39,450 bases of DNA from an uncultured Eubacteriaceae bacterium (GCA_903789635.1 CAIFEY010000010.1:1-39450); one strand, 5' to 3'. Positions 1 through 8,874 are shown, counted from the first letter of the stretch. Made by a program: numbers and translations. The notes: generated by a model from the sequence alone, not told the origin.

Positions 1-393
1 ATCTAAAAAAACCGTTACACTTTTCCCGTGTCTACTTGACAGGGACCTGATCATCAGTTGGCAAAATCGACGGCAGGTTATTACGCTGTCAATGATAAAT
101 TGGAATCGACGACTTTATCGCTATGATCTCTGAAAATTGAGGACGACTTGAAAGCAAATATGCGCTCGCCCCCAGACAATTTGCGGTGGAGACGACCGAT
201 GAGATGACGCCGAGGATGGATTCGGAGTGATCGCAGCGCAGAAAATTGGGAATTCCGGACGCAGAAGGGGAAATTCCAAAGAAATCGTAAAGATGTTTGG
301 ATTCATGGAATTCGGAGGGGAATTTCCCAGGAAAATGGGAGGAACTGGTGCACACAGTATGCCGCACTTGTCCCCCGGTGTCCCCTCTCCCAC
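1..393. other. gene-free leader region
   Basis: I see no convincing gene here. The open frames on the minus strand lack ribosome binding sites and have no recognisable protein character. The stretch contains several GGGAATTTCCC-like segments (for example 316-327) similar in flavour to the gene-free DNA at 37470-37910. A TTGACA at 37-42 has no good -10 partner. Confidence 0.6.
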
Positions 394-422
394 TTGACAA
401 TCCCCCCAATCCCCGCTACAAT
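394..422 (+). promoter_or_regulatory. sigma-A type promoter of the zinc operon
   Basis: A perfect TTGACA (394-399) is followed after exactly 17 bases by TACAAT (417-422). Transcription would start near 430, about 75 bases before the regulator start codon. Confidence 0.85.
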
Positions 423-430
423 ACTAAAAC

Positions 431-443
431 GAAAACGATTTTC
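431..443. promoter_or_regulatory. candidate Zur/Fur operator
   Basis: A perfect inverted repeat GAAAA-cga-TTTTC sits at the expected transcription start of the zinc operon. Its place and symmetry suit a metalloregulator site that lets the first gene repress its own operon. It is shorter than, and does not match well, the Bacillus Zur box, so the assignment is inference. Confidence 0.45.
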
Positions 444-504
444 AATTTATATTCATTCCCCGCACGGCTTTACCCCGGCGGGATTATATAAGGAAGCGAA
501 CACC

Positions 505-945
505 ATGGCTAAATCCGAATACAAAACCAAACAGAAGGACGCAATCCTCGACTTTCTGCGGGATCACCCGGGGAAGCACGTGACGGCGAGCTCGCTGCAG
601 CGTCTGCTCGAGGACGAGGGCAAGCACATCGGCATCACGACGATCTACCGCACGCTCGACCGGCTCGTCGCGGAGGACCTGGTCCGAAAATACGAGGCGG
701 GCAGCGGCCAGAGCGCCTGCTACGAGTACATGAATGAGGAGACGCGGTGCCATCCCGGCGAGTACCACATGCGCTGCGAGCTCTGCGGCCGCCTGATCCA
801 CCTGCACTGCGACGAGATGAAGAAGATCACCGACCACATCCAGGAGGGCCACGGCTTCACCCTCGACCCTGGGCGGACGGTGCTGTACGGAATCTGTGCC
901 GACTGCCGCAGAAAGGAGCAGCAGACTCATGAACACGAGAAATAA
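505..945 (+). CDS. zur: Fur-family metal-responsive repressor, probably Zur
   Basis: This 146-residue protein has the Fur-family layout. An N-terminal winged helix (about 1-80, recognition helix around TTIYRTLDRL at 45-54) is followed by a metal-binding and dimer domain with paired CxxC motifs (C91/C94 and C131/C134), the usual structural zinc site. A His-rich tail (THEHE, 141-145) ends it. I chose ATG 505 because it starts at the conserved MAKSEYKTKQ sequence; the longer open frame from 394 would begin inside the promoter. It overlaps the ZnuA-like gene by 17 bases and heads the znuACB-type operon, so zinc sensing is the most likely role; PerR or Fur function is less likely from context. Confidence 0.85.
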   Translation: MAKSEYKTKQKDAILDFLRDHPGKHVTASSLQRLLEDEGKHIGITTIYRTLDRLVAEDLVRKYEAGSGQSACYEYMNEETRCHPGEYHMRCELCGRLIHLHCDEMKKITDHIQEGHGFTLDPGRTVLYGICADCRRKEQQTHEHEK

Positions 946-2020
946 TCCGGCAGGCCCGATCCGGCGCCTCGCCGTCCTCCTGCTCTGCGCCCTCGTCGCC
1001 GTCACGCTCTTCTCCTGTTCCTCAGGACAAAGCAAAAGCGGCAAGTCCGCAAACTCCTCTGCCGCGCAGACTTCTTCGTCAGAAAGCACCTCCGGCAGTT
1101 CATCGGGCAGTTCATCTGGAAACTCATCCGGGAATTCATCAGGTTCCGCGCATAAGCTGAAGATCGTCGCGACGATCTTTCCGCCATACGACTTTGCCCG
1201 CCAAATCGGGGGCAGATACGCAGACGTTGAGATGCTGCTGAAGCCGGGCGAGGAGAGCCACTCCTACGAGCCGACGCCTAAGGACATCCGCGACATCCAG
1301 AACGCGGACCTCTTCCTGTACGTCGGCGGCGACAACGACACGTGGGTCAAGCAGATCCTGGATTCCATGGGCAGCAAGGCCCCTAAGGCGATGAAGCTGA
1401 TCGACCTGACCAGCACGGTCGCGGAGGAGGAGACCGAGGGCATGCAGGAGAATCCGGGCGAGGAACACGAGCACGGCGAACACGACGCGGAGCTCGACGA
1501 ACACGTCTGGACCTCCCCGCTGAAGGCGATCGAAATCACGCAGAAGATCTCCAAAGAGATGCAGAAGCTCGATCCTGAGAACGCCGCGCACTTTAAGAAG
1601 AACACCGCGGCCTACACCGCCAAGCTCAAGCGACTCGACCGGCAGTTCCGAAAGGTCGTGAAGAACGGTAAGCGTAAGGAGATTTTATTTGCCGACCGCT
1701 TCCCTCTGCGCTACCTAACCGAGGAACTCGGCCTGAATTACTACGCCGCGTTCTCCGGCTGCTCCGCGAACAGCGAACCGAGCGCCCGCACCGTCTCCTT
1801 CCTGACAGACAAAGTCAAGCAGGACCACCTCCCGGTCGTCTTCACGATCGAGCTGTCAAACCACCAGATGGCCGACTCCATCTGCGAGGTCACCGGCGCG
1901 CGGCGCCTGACCTTCTACTCCTGCCACAACATCACGACGAAGCAGAAAGCGGCCGGCGTCACCTACCTCTCGATGATGGAGCACAACGTCAAGGTCCTGC
2001 GCGAGGCGCTGGACGACTAG
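929..2020 (+). CDS. znuA: zinc ABC transporter substrate-binding lipoprotein (ZnuA/AdcA type)
   Basis: This 363-residue protein has a lipoprotein signal peptide ending in LFSC (Cys30), a Ser/Gly-rich spacer (about 40-73), then a cluster A-I metal-binding fold beginning KLKIVATIFPPYDFARQIGG. H111 (EESHSYEP) and H192 (DEHVW) fit two family zinc ligands. Just before H192 lies an acidic His-rich loop (EEHEHGEHD, about 178-186) typical of zinc rather than manganese binders. The usual third His region reads FADRFPLRYL, with D256 where many homologues have His. The start at 929 is chosen for the AAGGAG at 912-917; an open frame from 896 lacks one. It captures zinc outside the membrane for ZnuBC. Confidence 0.9.
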   Translation: MNTRNNPAGPIRRLAVLLLCALVAVTLFSCSSGQSKSGKSANSSAAQTSSSESTSGSSSGSSSGNSSGNSSGSAHKLKIVATIFPPYDFARQIGGRYADVEMLLKPGEESHSYEPTPKDIRDIQNADLFLYVGGDNDTWVKQILDSMGSKAPKAMKLIDLTSTVAEEETEGMQENPGEEHEHGEHDAELDEHVWTSPLKAIEITQKISKEMQKLDPENAAHFKKNTAAYTAKLKRLDRQFRKVVKNGKRKEILFADRFPLRYLTEELGLNYYAAFSGCSANSEPSARTVSFLTDKVKQDHLPVVFTIELSNHQMADSICEVTGARRLTFYSCHNITTKQKAAGVTYLSMMEHNVKVLREALDD

Positions 2021-2076
2021 CGCGAACCATGGCGCGCGGCGTCATTCCAAGCGAAAGCCAAATGACGGCGGCGGCG

Positions 2077-2220
2077 CGGCTGCTTACGTCAATCAGCACC
2101 AAAACCTAGGGCACCGAAAACCGCTGCTGCACGGCTGCACGACATAAGACGCAGGACAGCGCTTCCTCGGCTGCTTACGGCAATCAGCACCATGACCGCA
2201 GGTACCGGAAACCGCCGCCG
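2077..2220. repeat. imperfect direct repeat between znuA and znuC
   Basis: Two related ~53-base units begin at 2077 and 2168 (period 91). Both start CGGCTGCTTACG and then run xCAATCAGCACC, followed by a diverged stretch ending near CCGAAAACCGC or CCGGAAACCGC. A short third match (CGGCTGCTAACGTCCAA) lies at 8611-8627. No gene is seen in the 278-base gap 2021-2298. Confidence 0.7.
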
Positions 2221-2298
2221 CGGCGTGCGGATACATAATACATGAGAAACAGGGATTACGAATCAGAGATTATATATAGTAGAAAGAAAGATGACGAA

Positions 2299-3177
2299 AT
2301 GAATTTAATCACATGTGAAAACCTTACGATGCGCTACGAGTCGAGCTTCTACGCGCTGCGGGACCTGAACTTCCGCGTGGAAAGCGGGGACTACCTCTAC
2401 ATCCTCGGCCAGAACGGCGCAGGAAAGAGCACCCTGATCAAGGGCCTCCTCCAGCTGAAAAAGCCGTCCTCCGGCACGATCACCTACGCGGACGGACTCT
2501 CCCCGAGCGACATCGGCTACCTGCCGCAGACGACGCAGGTCCAGAAGGACTTCCCGGCGAGCGTCTGGGAGGTCGTCCTGTCCGGCTGCCTGAATAAGAT
2601 GAACCGCCGCCCGTTCTACTCCCACCGCGAGAAGAAACTCGGCGCGGAGAACCTCGAGCGGATGGGCATCAGGGAGCTTAAGAACAAGTGCTTCCGCGAG
2701 CTCTCCGGCGGGCAGAAGCAGCGTGTCCTGCTCGCGCGTGCGCTTTGCGCCACGACCAGGATCCTGCTCTTAGACGAGCCTGCCGCCGGCCTGGACCCGG
2801 TTGTCACCCAGGACATGTACGAGCAGATCGACGCGATCAACAAGAAGCTCGGCATCACGATCATCATGGTCTCCCACGACATGCACGCGGCGCTGAAGTA
2901 CGCCAAGCACATCCTCCAGCTCCAGCAAAACCAGCTCTTCTACGGCACCACATCGGAATACCTCGCGAGCGACATCGGAAAGGCCTTCATCAGCGAATCC
3001 GAGGGCTCCCCGCTCACGGACCACGCCGCCGCAGGACCGGGCCTTGACACGATCGGCATGGTCACCGACGAATCCGCTGTTTCAGACAAATCAGGCCGCA
3101 GCGCCGACCCAGACACCATTGCCGACGCAGCTGCCGTCGATGCAGACAAAGAAAGGACGGACCGCGAATATGCTTAA
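2299..3177 (+). CDS. znuC: zinc ABC transporter ATP-binding protein (ZnuC type)
   Basis: This 292-residue ABC ATPase has Walker A GQNGAGKS (37-44), signature LSGGQ (135-139), Walker B ILLLDE (155-160) and the H-loop in VSHD. The YLPQ segment near 74-77 supplies the Q-loop. About 50 residues after the usual ABC end (after FISES) are Ala/Asp-rich and look disordered. I chose ATG 2299, where homology begins (MNLITCENL); an in-frame ATG at 2242 would add 19 unrelated residues, and neither start has a strong RBS. It ends 8 bases inside the permease gene, so the two are translationally coupled. It would power zinc import through ZnuB. Confidence 0.9.
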   Translation: MNLITCENLTMRYESSFYALRDLNFRVESGDYLYILGQNGAGKSTLIKGLLQLKKPSSGTITYADGLSPSDIGYLPQTTQVQKDFPASVWEVVLSGCLNKMNRRPFYSHREKKLGAENLERMGIRELKNKCFRELSGGQKQRVLLARALCATTRILLLDEPAAGLDPVVTQDMYEQIDAINKKLGITIIMVSHDMHAALKYAKHILQLQQNQLFYGTTSEYLASDIGKAFISESEGSPLTDHAAAGPGLDTIGMVTDESAVSDKSGRSADPDTIADAAAVDADKERTDREYA

Positions 3178-3994
3178 CCTGCTGAAAGAAATGCTGACTT
3201 ACCCGTTCATGGTCCGCGCCTTCGTCGCCGGAACGCTGATCGCGCTCTGCGCCGCGCTGCTCGGCGTCAGCCTGGTCCTGAAGCGCTACTCGATGATCGG
3301 CGACGGTCTCTCCCACGTCGGATTCGGCGCCCTGGCCCTGGCGACCGCGCTGAACGCAGCGCCGATGGCCGTCGCGATCCCGATCGTCGTCGCCGCTTCA
3401 GTCCTGATGCTCTGGATCGCCCAAAACAGCCGCATCAACGGTGACGCGGCCATCGCCCTGATCTCGACGGGCTCGATGGCGATCGGTGTCATGATCATCT
3501 CGATGACGAACGGCATGAACGTCGATGTATACAACTACCTGTTCGGCAGCATCCTGAGCATGTCCGGAAGCGACGTGACGCTCGCCATCTGCCTCTCCGC
3601 CGTCGTCCTGCTGCTGTTCATCCTGTTCTACAACCGGATCTTCAGTGTGACGTTCGACGAGAGCTTTGCCCGCGCGACCGGCACCAACGCCGGCTTCCTG
3701 AACATCGTGATCGCCCTGCTGACGGCCCTGGTCATCGTCCTCGGCATGCGCATGATGGGCGCCCTGCTGATCTCCGCCCTGATCGTTTTCCCGGCCCTGA
3801 CCTCGATGCGCCTTTGCAAGACCTTCCGCACCGTGATCCTCCACTCCTCGGTGATCGCCGTGGTCTGCATCTGGATCGGCCTGACCCTCTCCTACCTGTT
3901 CGGCACCCCGAGCGGCGCGAGCATCGTCATCTGCAACATCATCGCCTTCTGTGTCTACGGCCTGATCGGCCTCGCTACCAGAAAGAACGCGTAA
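3170..3994 (+). CDS. znuB: zinc ABC transporter permease (ZnuB type, ABC-3 family)
   Basis: This 274-residue polytopic membrane protein has many hydrophobic segments and the family stretch KRYSMIGDGLSHVGFGALAL near the N-terminus. Later segments (ALLISALIVFPALTS) match the ABC-3 fold that forms the zinc channel. The start at 3170 follows an AGGA 12 bases upstream and overlaps the znuC stop (TAA 3175-3177). The upstream open frame from 3044 lies inside znuC and is not used. A perfect 12-bp terminator stem follows within 15 bases, closing the operon. Confidence 0.9.
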   Translation: MLNLLKEMLTYPFMVRAFVAGTLIALCAALLGVSLVLKRYSMIGDGLSHVGFGALALATALNAAPMAVAIPIVVAASVLMLWIAQNSRINGDAAIALISTGSMAIGVMIISMTNGMNVDVYNYLFGSILSMSGSDVTLAICLSAVVLLLFILFYNRIFSVTFDESFARATGTNAGFLNIVIALLTALVIVLGMRMMGALLISALIVFPALTSMRLCKTFRTVILHSSVIAVVCIWIGLTLSYLFGTPSGASIVICNIIAFCVYGLIGLATRKNA

Positions 3995-4005
3995 TTCCAG
4001 ACAGA

Positions 4006-4033
4006 AAAAGGCAGCGATTTCTCGCTGCCTTTT
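4006..4033 (+). terminator. terminator of the zinc operon
   Basis: A 12-bp perfect stem AAAAGGCAGCGA / TCGCTGCCTTTT has a 4-base loop TTTC and A/T-rich flanks, so it can work in both directions. Confidence 0.9.
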
Positions 4034-4213
4034 CCATTTCACCTATATTCTGTAATCTATTCTTCCGCAGCCATGCTCGCGCCGCCGCGGGGGAACCCAA
4101 CCTTTTAATCCTTGTTCATCCTTGATTAAACCATGATTTGACCCCTTGATCTTTATCGAGCTTCCACGATCTTCGATCTTATGTAATCTCAGTAAGGACC
4201 AGGCAAATATAAT

Positions 4214-4238
4214 GGGCTGACCTGAATCAGGCCAGCCC
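4214..4238 (-). terminator. terminator of the SDR gene
   Basis: Stem GGGCTG-CCTG / CAGG-CAGCCC has one internal mismatch and a 3-base loop. It lies 22 bases past the SDR stop; the minus-strand tail ATTATATTT is only moderately U-rich. Confidence 0.65.
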
Positions 4239-4260
4239 GTATCTGCAATTATACAAGAAC

Positions 4261-5037
4261 TTACATTGCGGTGTATCCGCCGTCTACCGGAACCGGAACT
4301 CCGTTTACGTAAGAGGATGCCGGCGATGCCAGGAAGATAGCTGCTGTATTCAGCTCGCCCTCATGACCATAACGCTCTTCTGGAATCATGGTCTTGGCGT
4401 TCTGCTGGAAAAAATCGCTGTCCAGCGTCTCCCTTGTCAGATCCGTGTAGAAGTATCCCGGGCAGATCGCGTTAACGGTGATTCCTTCCTTGCCCCACTC
4501 AGCTGCGAGTGCACGTGTCAGGTTGACAACGCCTCCCTTAGCTGCATGGTACGGAGCGGATCCGGCGATCTTGTTGCCGACCAGTCCATACATGGATGCC
4601 AGGTTGATGATTCTTCCGTAGTGTGCCGGGATCATTGCCTTCTTAGCAACTGCACGGGCAACCTTGAATGTTCCGAACAGGTCTACGTTCAGCTCGCCTG
4701 CGAACTGAGCATCTGTGATATCCTCAGCCGGTGCGACTGCGCCTGTTCCGGCATTGTTCAGCAGGATGTCGATGCGTCCGAATTTATTCATTACCTGATC
4801 GACCATGGACTCAACGGATTCTGTATCTGTGATGTCGCAGCGGATCGGAAGAGTCTCAACACCGTATGTGTCGTGGATCTCTTTCGCTACCTCGTCCAGT
4901 CTCTCCTTGCGGCGAGCGATCGGTACGATGTTCGCACCCTGGTTAGCCAGAGCCTTAGCCATCTGGACTCCCAGTCCGCCGGAGCAGCCTGTAACGATAG
5001 CAACCTGTCCTGTCAGATCAAAATAATTCTTTTCCAT
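4261..5037 (-). CDS. short-chain dehydrogenase/reductase
   Basis: This 258-residue classical SDR has the nucleotide-binding motif TGCSGGLG (16-23), NNAG (94-97) and the catalytic set S148, Y163 and K167 (YHAAK). The C-terminus PVPVDGGYTAM is typical of SDRs that work as tetramers. Overall it resembles gluconate 5-dehydrogenase or 3-oxoacyl-reductase-like sugar/polyol dehydrogenases, but the substrate cannot be read from the sequence. The AAGGAG 9 bases upstream supports ATG 5037. It is transcribed alone with its own promoter and terminator, so it is not part of the fab operon, which has a separate FabG. Confidence 0.85.
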   Translation of the reverse strand: MEKNYFDLTGQVAIVTGCSGGLGVQMAKALANQGANIVPIARRKERLDEVAKEIHDTYGVETLPIRCDITDTESVESMVDQVMNKFGRIDILLNNAGTGAVAPAEDITDAQFAGELNVDLFGTFKVARAVAKKAMIPAHYGRIINLASMYGLVGNKIAGSAPYHAAKGGVVNLTRALAAEWGKEGITVNAICPGYFYTDLTRETLDSDFFQQNAKTMIPEERYGHEGELNTAAIFLASPASSYVNGVPVPVDGGYTAM

Positions 5038-5134
5038 ATCTTGTTCTCCTTCCGTCCTCGTTTTCTTTCTCTTTCTCTTTCAAATTTCCCTTTTATGCCC
5101 TTCGGGGGTTTCCCCCGCTCTCGAGATTAATTGT

Positions 5135-5162
5135 ATTTTAGCATATTTTCTGTAAATTGCAA
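5135..5162 (-). promoter_or_regulatory. promoter of the SDR gene
   Basis: On the minus strand TTGCAA (5162-5157), a 16-base spacer and TAAAAT (5140-5135) with an extended TGC form a good promoter. Upstream is an inverted repeat TGTAC-N8-GTACA (5169-5186), a possible regulator site. The leader contains a small GGGGG-TTT-CCCCC hairpin (5104-5116). Confidence 0.65.
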
Positions 5163-5189
5163 GACCGTTGTACTGTCAAAAGTACATAT

Positions 5190-6270
5190 TTTTCGTTTAT
5201 ATTATCGTTCAATTCTTAACTTTATTTCCATAAAATCTCCCTTCCTAATCTCTCCCGCACCTGTTTCCTGCAGATCCGACTGAGCTCGAACTTCCCGGCG
5301 CGCGAATTTGTACGCTCTTTATTTTTATCAAAACCGCTTATTTCCAATACATACACGCATTTTCCACCTTTACACGCGGTCCAATTTTTATCCCAGCATT
5401 CCCTTTATTGTCATAAATATATCAATCTATCCAGACGAAACCCACCCTGGCAGGCAGCACTAAGTTTTGCCGTCAGATGCCCAACTTTTTCGCTCGAATG
5501 CTCTTTTTTATCATATCTTCACCAAATCAACACATTTATTTTGTATACAAAATCACGATTTCAAAATTTCGTATATTTTCGTTTCTCATCAGATAGGATA
5601 TATATTACCCTTTATTCAGAAATTTTCATTTGTTAAATCGTCGACATTCATTTTTTATTTTGTTCTAATCATGAATATTTTACCAAGGTTAAATATATTA
5701 AACTGCAGGGTAATAATACCCGTGCCAATCATTCCTTTTTTTAATACGGAAAATATTTTCTCTTTTATTCTAGTTGTAATCTTGTTCATTACAGACTGTA
5801 TTCTACCCCGTCACAAAACACATCCCTCTTCACTGCAGCTGCCCCACTTCTCGAAATTCCATAAAACGCCTGAATTTCAACGTTTTCTCTGTTATTCTCA
5901 TCTGCCGCGTGGGGAATTGTCACCACTTCAAATACAATACTTTGTATCCAAAACACAAAAGTATCGATTTAAGTACGTACAAATTTCAATTTTCAGACAT
6001 ATTCTTGTATACAACACGTTTTATCTATACCAACAAGCTTTCATATTTGTAGGAATTATAATTGTGCGATATGCATCAGTCATCCGCCGTGACCGAGTAC
6101 AACATTTCTGCGCACGCATCGGTTCCGGACTCCTCGCGAGATTTAACCGAAATACGCACGAAAATAATCGAGATATCACCGCTCTTCCAGCCCCGTTACA
6201 TGGCCGTGCAGACGCCCTGACGATCACAGACAGACCGATAACGGGTCGATAACCGATCAAAGCCAAACAG
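5190..6270. other. AT-rich gene-free stretch
   Basis: More than 1 kb of strikingly AT-rich DNA without a convincing gene. A 261-codon open frame at 5467-6252 (TTG start) is Phe/Ile/Leu/Tyr-rich, has no RBS and matches no family I recognise. Several TTGTATACAA-like short palindromes (5530-5541, 6005-6015) occur. Composition is sharply unlike the flanking genes. Confidence 0.55.
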
Positions 6271-6308
6271 AAAAAAAGAGCGGCGAAACTGCCGATCAGT
6301 GCCGCCGC
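6271..6308 (-). terminator. possible terminator for the ABC exporter transcript
   Basis: GCGGCG (6280-6285) pairs with CGCCGC (6303-6308); on the minus strand it is followed by seven U residues (6277-6271). It lies about 260 bases past the exporter stop, so the transcript assignment is uncertain. Confidence 0.45.
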
Positions 6309-6571
6309 CCCCTCAGGAACTTCTATTTCCATTATCGATTATCCGCCTCAGACGCATTGCCGAAGGCTATTCTTCCGTTTTCTGCGGTACACGCATCTAT
6401 CTTCCCAGCGCAGCGGGCCGCGCAGGCCGCACGTGACACAAGTATCCGTTCCTGATCACGCAGGGAAGGTCCGCCGCCCGCGCGGAATCGCGGTACAGCG
6501 GAAAATGCTGACGCGGACCGAAACCTCTCAACCCGTGCACGGTGCGAATGTCGCGCAGCCGTCCCCGTTCC

Positions 6572-8299
6572 CTAACTCTCTGTCAGCTGGGTATAACGCG
6601 CGTAGGTGCCGCCGCGTTCGAGCAGCTCGTCGTGGGTGCCCTGCTCGGTGATCACGCCGTCCTCGATGACGAGGATCTCGTCGGCATTCCTGATCGTGGA
6701 GAGCCTGTGGGCGATCGTGATCGTCGTACGGTCAACGGAGAGCTTCTCCAGGCTCTTCTGGATGTACTGCTCGCTCTCGTTGTCCAGGGCGCTCGTCGCC
6801 TCGTCCAGGATCAGGATGGACGGGTTCTTCAGGAAGATGCGGGCGATCGAGACGCGCTGCTTCTGGCCGCCGGAAAGCCTCGTGCCGCGTTCTCCGACAA
6901 ACGTGTCGTAGCCGTCCGGCAGGGACAGGATGAACTCGTGCAGGTCCGCCTCCTTGGCCGCGCGGATGATCTCCTCGTCGGACGCGCCTGGCTTGCCGTA
7001 AGCGATGTTTTCCTTGATCGTGCCGGAGAAGATGTAGACCTCCTGCTGAACGACGCCTACCGTGCTTCTCAGCGACTTCAGGCGGATCTTACGGACGTCC
7101 TGGCCGGAGATCGTGATGCTGCCGTCCGTCACGTCGTAGAAGCGCGGGATCAGGGAGCAGATCGTCGTCTTGCCGCCGCCGGACGGGCCGACCAGCGCGA
7201 TCGATTTCCCGTGCGGGACCGTGAAGTCGATGTCGTTCAGGACATCCTCGTTCTCGTCGTAACGGAACGCGACGTGGTGGAAGGCGATGTCCCCGTTCGG
7301 ATCCTTAAGGTCCTCCGCGTCCTTCGCGTCGACGATCTCCGGCTCCGCCTCGATGACCTCACAGAAGCGCTTGAAGCCGGAGAATCCCTTCTGCAGCATC
7401 TCGGTCAGCTCGACCAGGATCTGGATCGGGCTGATAAAGATGCCGATGTACAGCGCGTACATCGCGAGTCCGGTCGCCGTCATCTCGCCCTTCGCGATGA
7501 AGTAGCCGCCGAACACCAGCGTGATCAGGTACATCATGCCGATGAAGAACGTGTTTACGCTCTGGAACGTGCCCATCGCGCGGTAGTTCTTCTTCTTGGA
7601 ATGCAGAAAGGCCTCGTTGCCGCGGGAGAACTTGCGCTTCTCGATCTCCTCATTGGCGAACGCCTGGACCATGCGGATGCCGGACAGGGAATCCTGCAGG
7701 GAGGCGTTGATGTTTCCGATCTTCCTTCGGTTGTCCGTAAACGTCATCTGCATCGTCCGGTTCTGCTTGAGGCAGACGATGATCATCAGGATGACGACGG
7801 CGCCCAGGATGAACGCGAGCTTCCACTGGATCATGAACAGGAAGATGAAGGAACCGATCAGCTTCACGACGGAGATGAACAGGTTCTCCGGGCCGTGGTG
7901 CGCCATCTCCGAGATGTCGAACAGGTCCGACACCAGCTTGCTCATCATCTGCCCCGTGTTGTTCTTATCGTAATAAGAGAAGGAAAGGTGCTCGTAGTGC
8001 TCGAACAGTTCCTGGCGCATGTCGCGCTCCATCTGCGCGCCCATGATGTGGCCCTGGCAGCTGACGTAGTACTTGCACAGCGCCTGGACGATGTACGCAG
8101 CCAAAAAAGCAGCGCCCAGCAGCGGCAGCCTGTGCATGATGGTCTGGCCGTCTTTGAGAAATAGCATGTCCGTCAGCACGTTCAGGACCTGCGGGAACGC
8201 GAGGTCCACGATGCTGATGATCGCCGCACAGAACAGGTCAAAGTAGAAGACCCCTCGGTACGGCCGGTAATATTGCATAAACTTTCTGATCGTCTTCAT
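6572..8299 (-). CDS. ABC exporter, fused permease-ATPase (MsbA/LmrA type)
   Basis: This 575-residue half-transporter has a six-helix exporter domain (about 15-310) and a C-terminal ATPase. The ATPase has Walker A GPSGGGKT (371-378), Q-loop near VVQQE (417-421), signature LSGGQ (475-479), Walker B ILILDE (495-500) and H531. It would act as a homodimer exporting lipids, drugs or peptides; the substrate is not predictable. I chose ATG 8299 (MKTIRKFMQYYRPY), with GGAG 10 bases upstream; the open frame runs back to 8437, but those codons lie inside the promoter. The promoter carries a LexA-type SOS box, suggesting induction by DNA damage. It is monocistronic. Confidence 0.9.
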   Translation of the reverse strand: MKTIRKFMQYYRPYRGVFYFDLFCAAIISIVDLAFPQVLNVLTDMLFLKDGQTIMHRLPLLGAAFLAAYIVQALCKYYVSCQGHIMGAQMERDMRQELFEHYEHLSFSYYDKNNTGQMMSKLVSDLFDISEMAHHGPENLFISVVKLIGSFIFLFMIQWKLAFILGAVVILMIIVCLKQNRTMQMTFTDNRRKIGNINASLQDSLSGIRMVQAFANEEIEKRKFSRGNEAFLHSKKKNYRAMGTFQSVNTFFIGMMYLITLVFGGYFIAKGEMTATGLAMYALYIGIFISPIQILVELTEMLQKGFSGFKRFCEVIEAEPEIVDAKDAEDLKDPNGDIAFHHVAFRYDENEDVLNDIDFTVPHGKSIALVGPSGGGKTTICSLIPRFYDVTDGSITISGQDVRKIRLKSLRSTVGVVQQEVYIFSGTIKENIAYGKPGASDEEIIRAAKEADLHEFILSLPDGYDTFVGERGTRLSGGQKQRVSIARIFLKNPSILILDEATSALDNESEQYIQKSLEKLSVDRTTITIAHRLSTIRNADEILVIEDGVITEQGTHDELLERGGTYARYTQLTES

Positions 8300-8347
8300 A
8301 AATTCTATACTCCATTCCAGGCGGCCGCGCCGCCTCGGTGTCCTTCC

Positions 8348-8376
8348 ACGATAACACACGAACATGCGTTCGTCAA
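8348..8376 (-). promoter_or_regulatory. promoter of the ABC exporter
   Basis: On the minus strand TTGACG (8376-8371) and TATCGT (8353-8348) are separated by 17 bases. The predicted start near 8341 gives a ~40-base leader. Confidence 0.75.
8359..8372. promoter_or_regulatory. LexA/DinR SOS box in the exporter promoter
   Basis: CGAAC-ATGC-GTTCG fits the Gram-positive LexA box CGAAC-N4-GTTCG at every fixed position. It lies between and partly over the -35 hexamer, ideal for LexA to block RNA polymerase. This is the only such box I found in the window. Confidence 0.8.
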
Positions 8377-8800
8377 CACCTGTCCATGAGAAAAAATATG
8401 GTTTATTCATACCCGGAAAAACCCGCCGGATAAACACCGTGCGGCGCCTTCCCTTGTACGTAATCCTGCACGCACCGATTACACGAATCCGGATTTATCC
8501 GGCGGCGCGCGCAATTCTTAATTCTTCTGTGCTTTTGGTCAGAACACTTGTTTTCGTGCTATACTGAAGTCAGAACTTTACCTTACTCATGAGTATGGGG
8601 AAACGGCGGGCGGCTGCTAACGTCCAACGGCGGCGGCAGATTATCCATCGCCGCGCGTTCAGGCTGCCCGAGTGCAGGGAACATGCCGCGGACCGGCGCA
8701 GAACTTCCGCTGCAGCTGCACAGCCTACTATTATTTACAGCTAAATATTCTATGTAATTCAAGGCAGCGCATCAAGAGGAACGCTGAGATCCGTCACTTT

Positions 8801-8829
8801 TTGACACTGCACGACTACAGAAGATGAAT
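8801..8829 (+). promoter_or_regulatory. possible promoter of the nuclease gene
   Basis: A perfect TTGACA (8801-8806) is followed 17 bases later by the weak -10 ATGAAT (8824-8829). If used, transcription starts after the in-frame ATG at 8824, favouring the ATG at 8875 as start. The rest of 8377-8800 shows no gene. Confidence 0.45.
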
Positions 8830-8874
8830 ACAGCGCAGTATAGTATGAAAGAAACAGAGATAAAGGAGATAGAA

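Noticed and set aside
5467-6252. 261-codon open frame in AT-rich DNA
   Set aside because: TTG start without RBS, Phe/Ile/Tyr-rich composition, no recognisable family; treated as non-coding.
6021-6332. 103-codon minus frame starting with a hydrophobic segment
   Set aside because: Weak RBS only, terminator-like hairpin and U-run inside the frame, second half lacks protein character.
6542-8164. 540-codon plus frame opposite the ABC exporter
   Set aside because: Antisense shadow of a clear ABC transporter; Arg/Asp/Leu-rich composition typical of GC-rich shadows.
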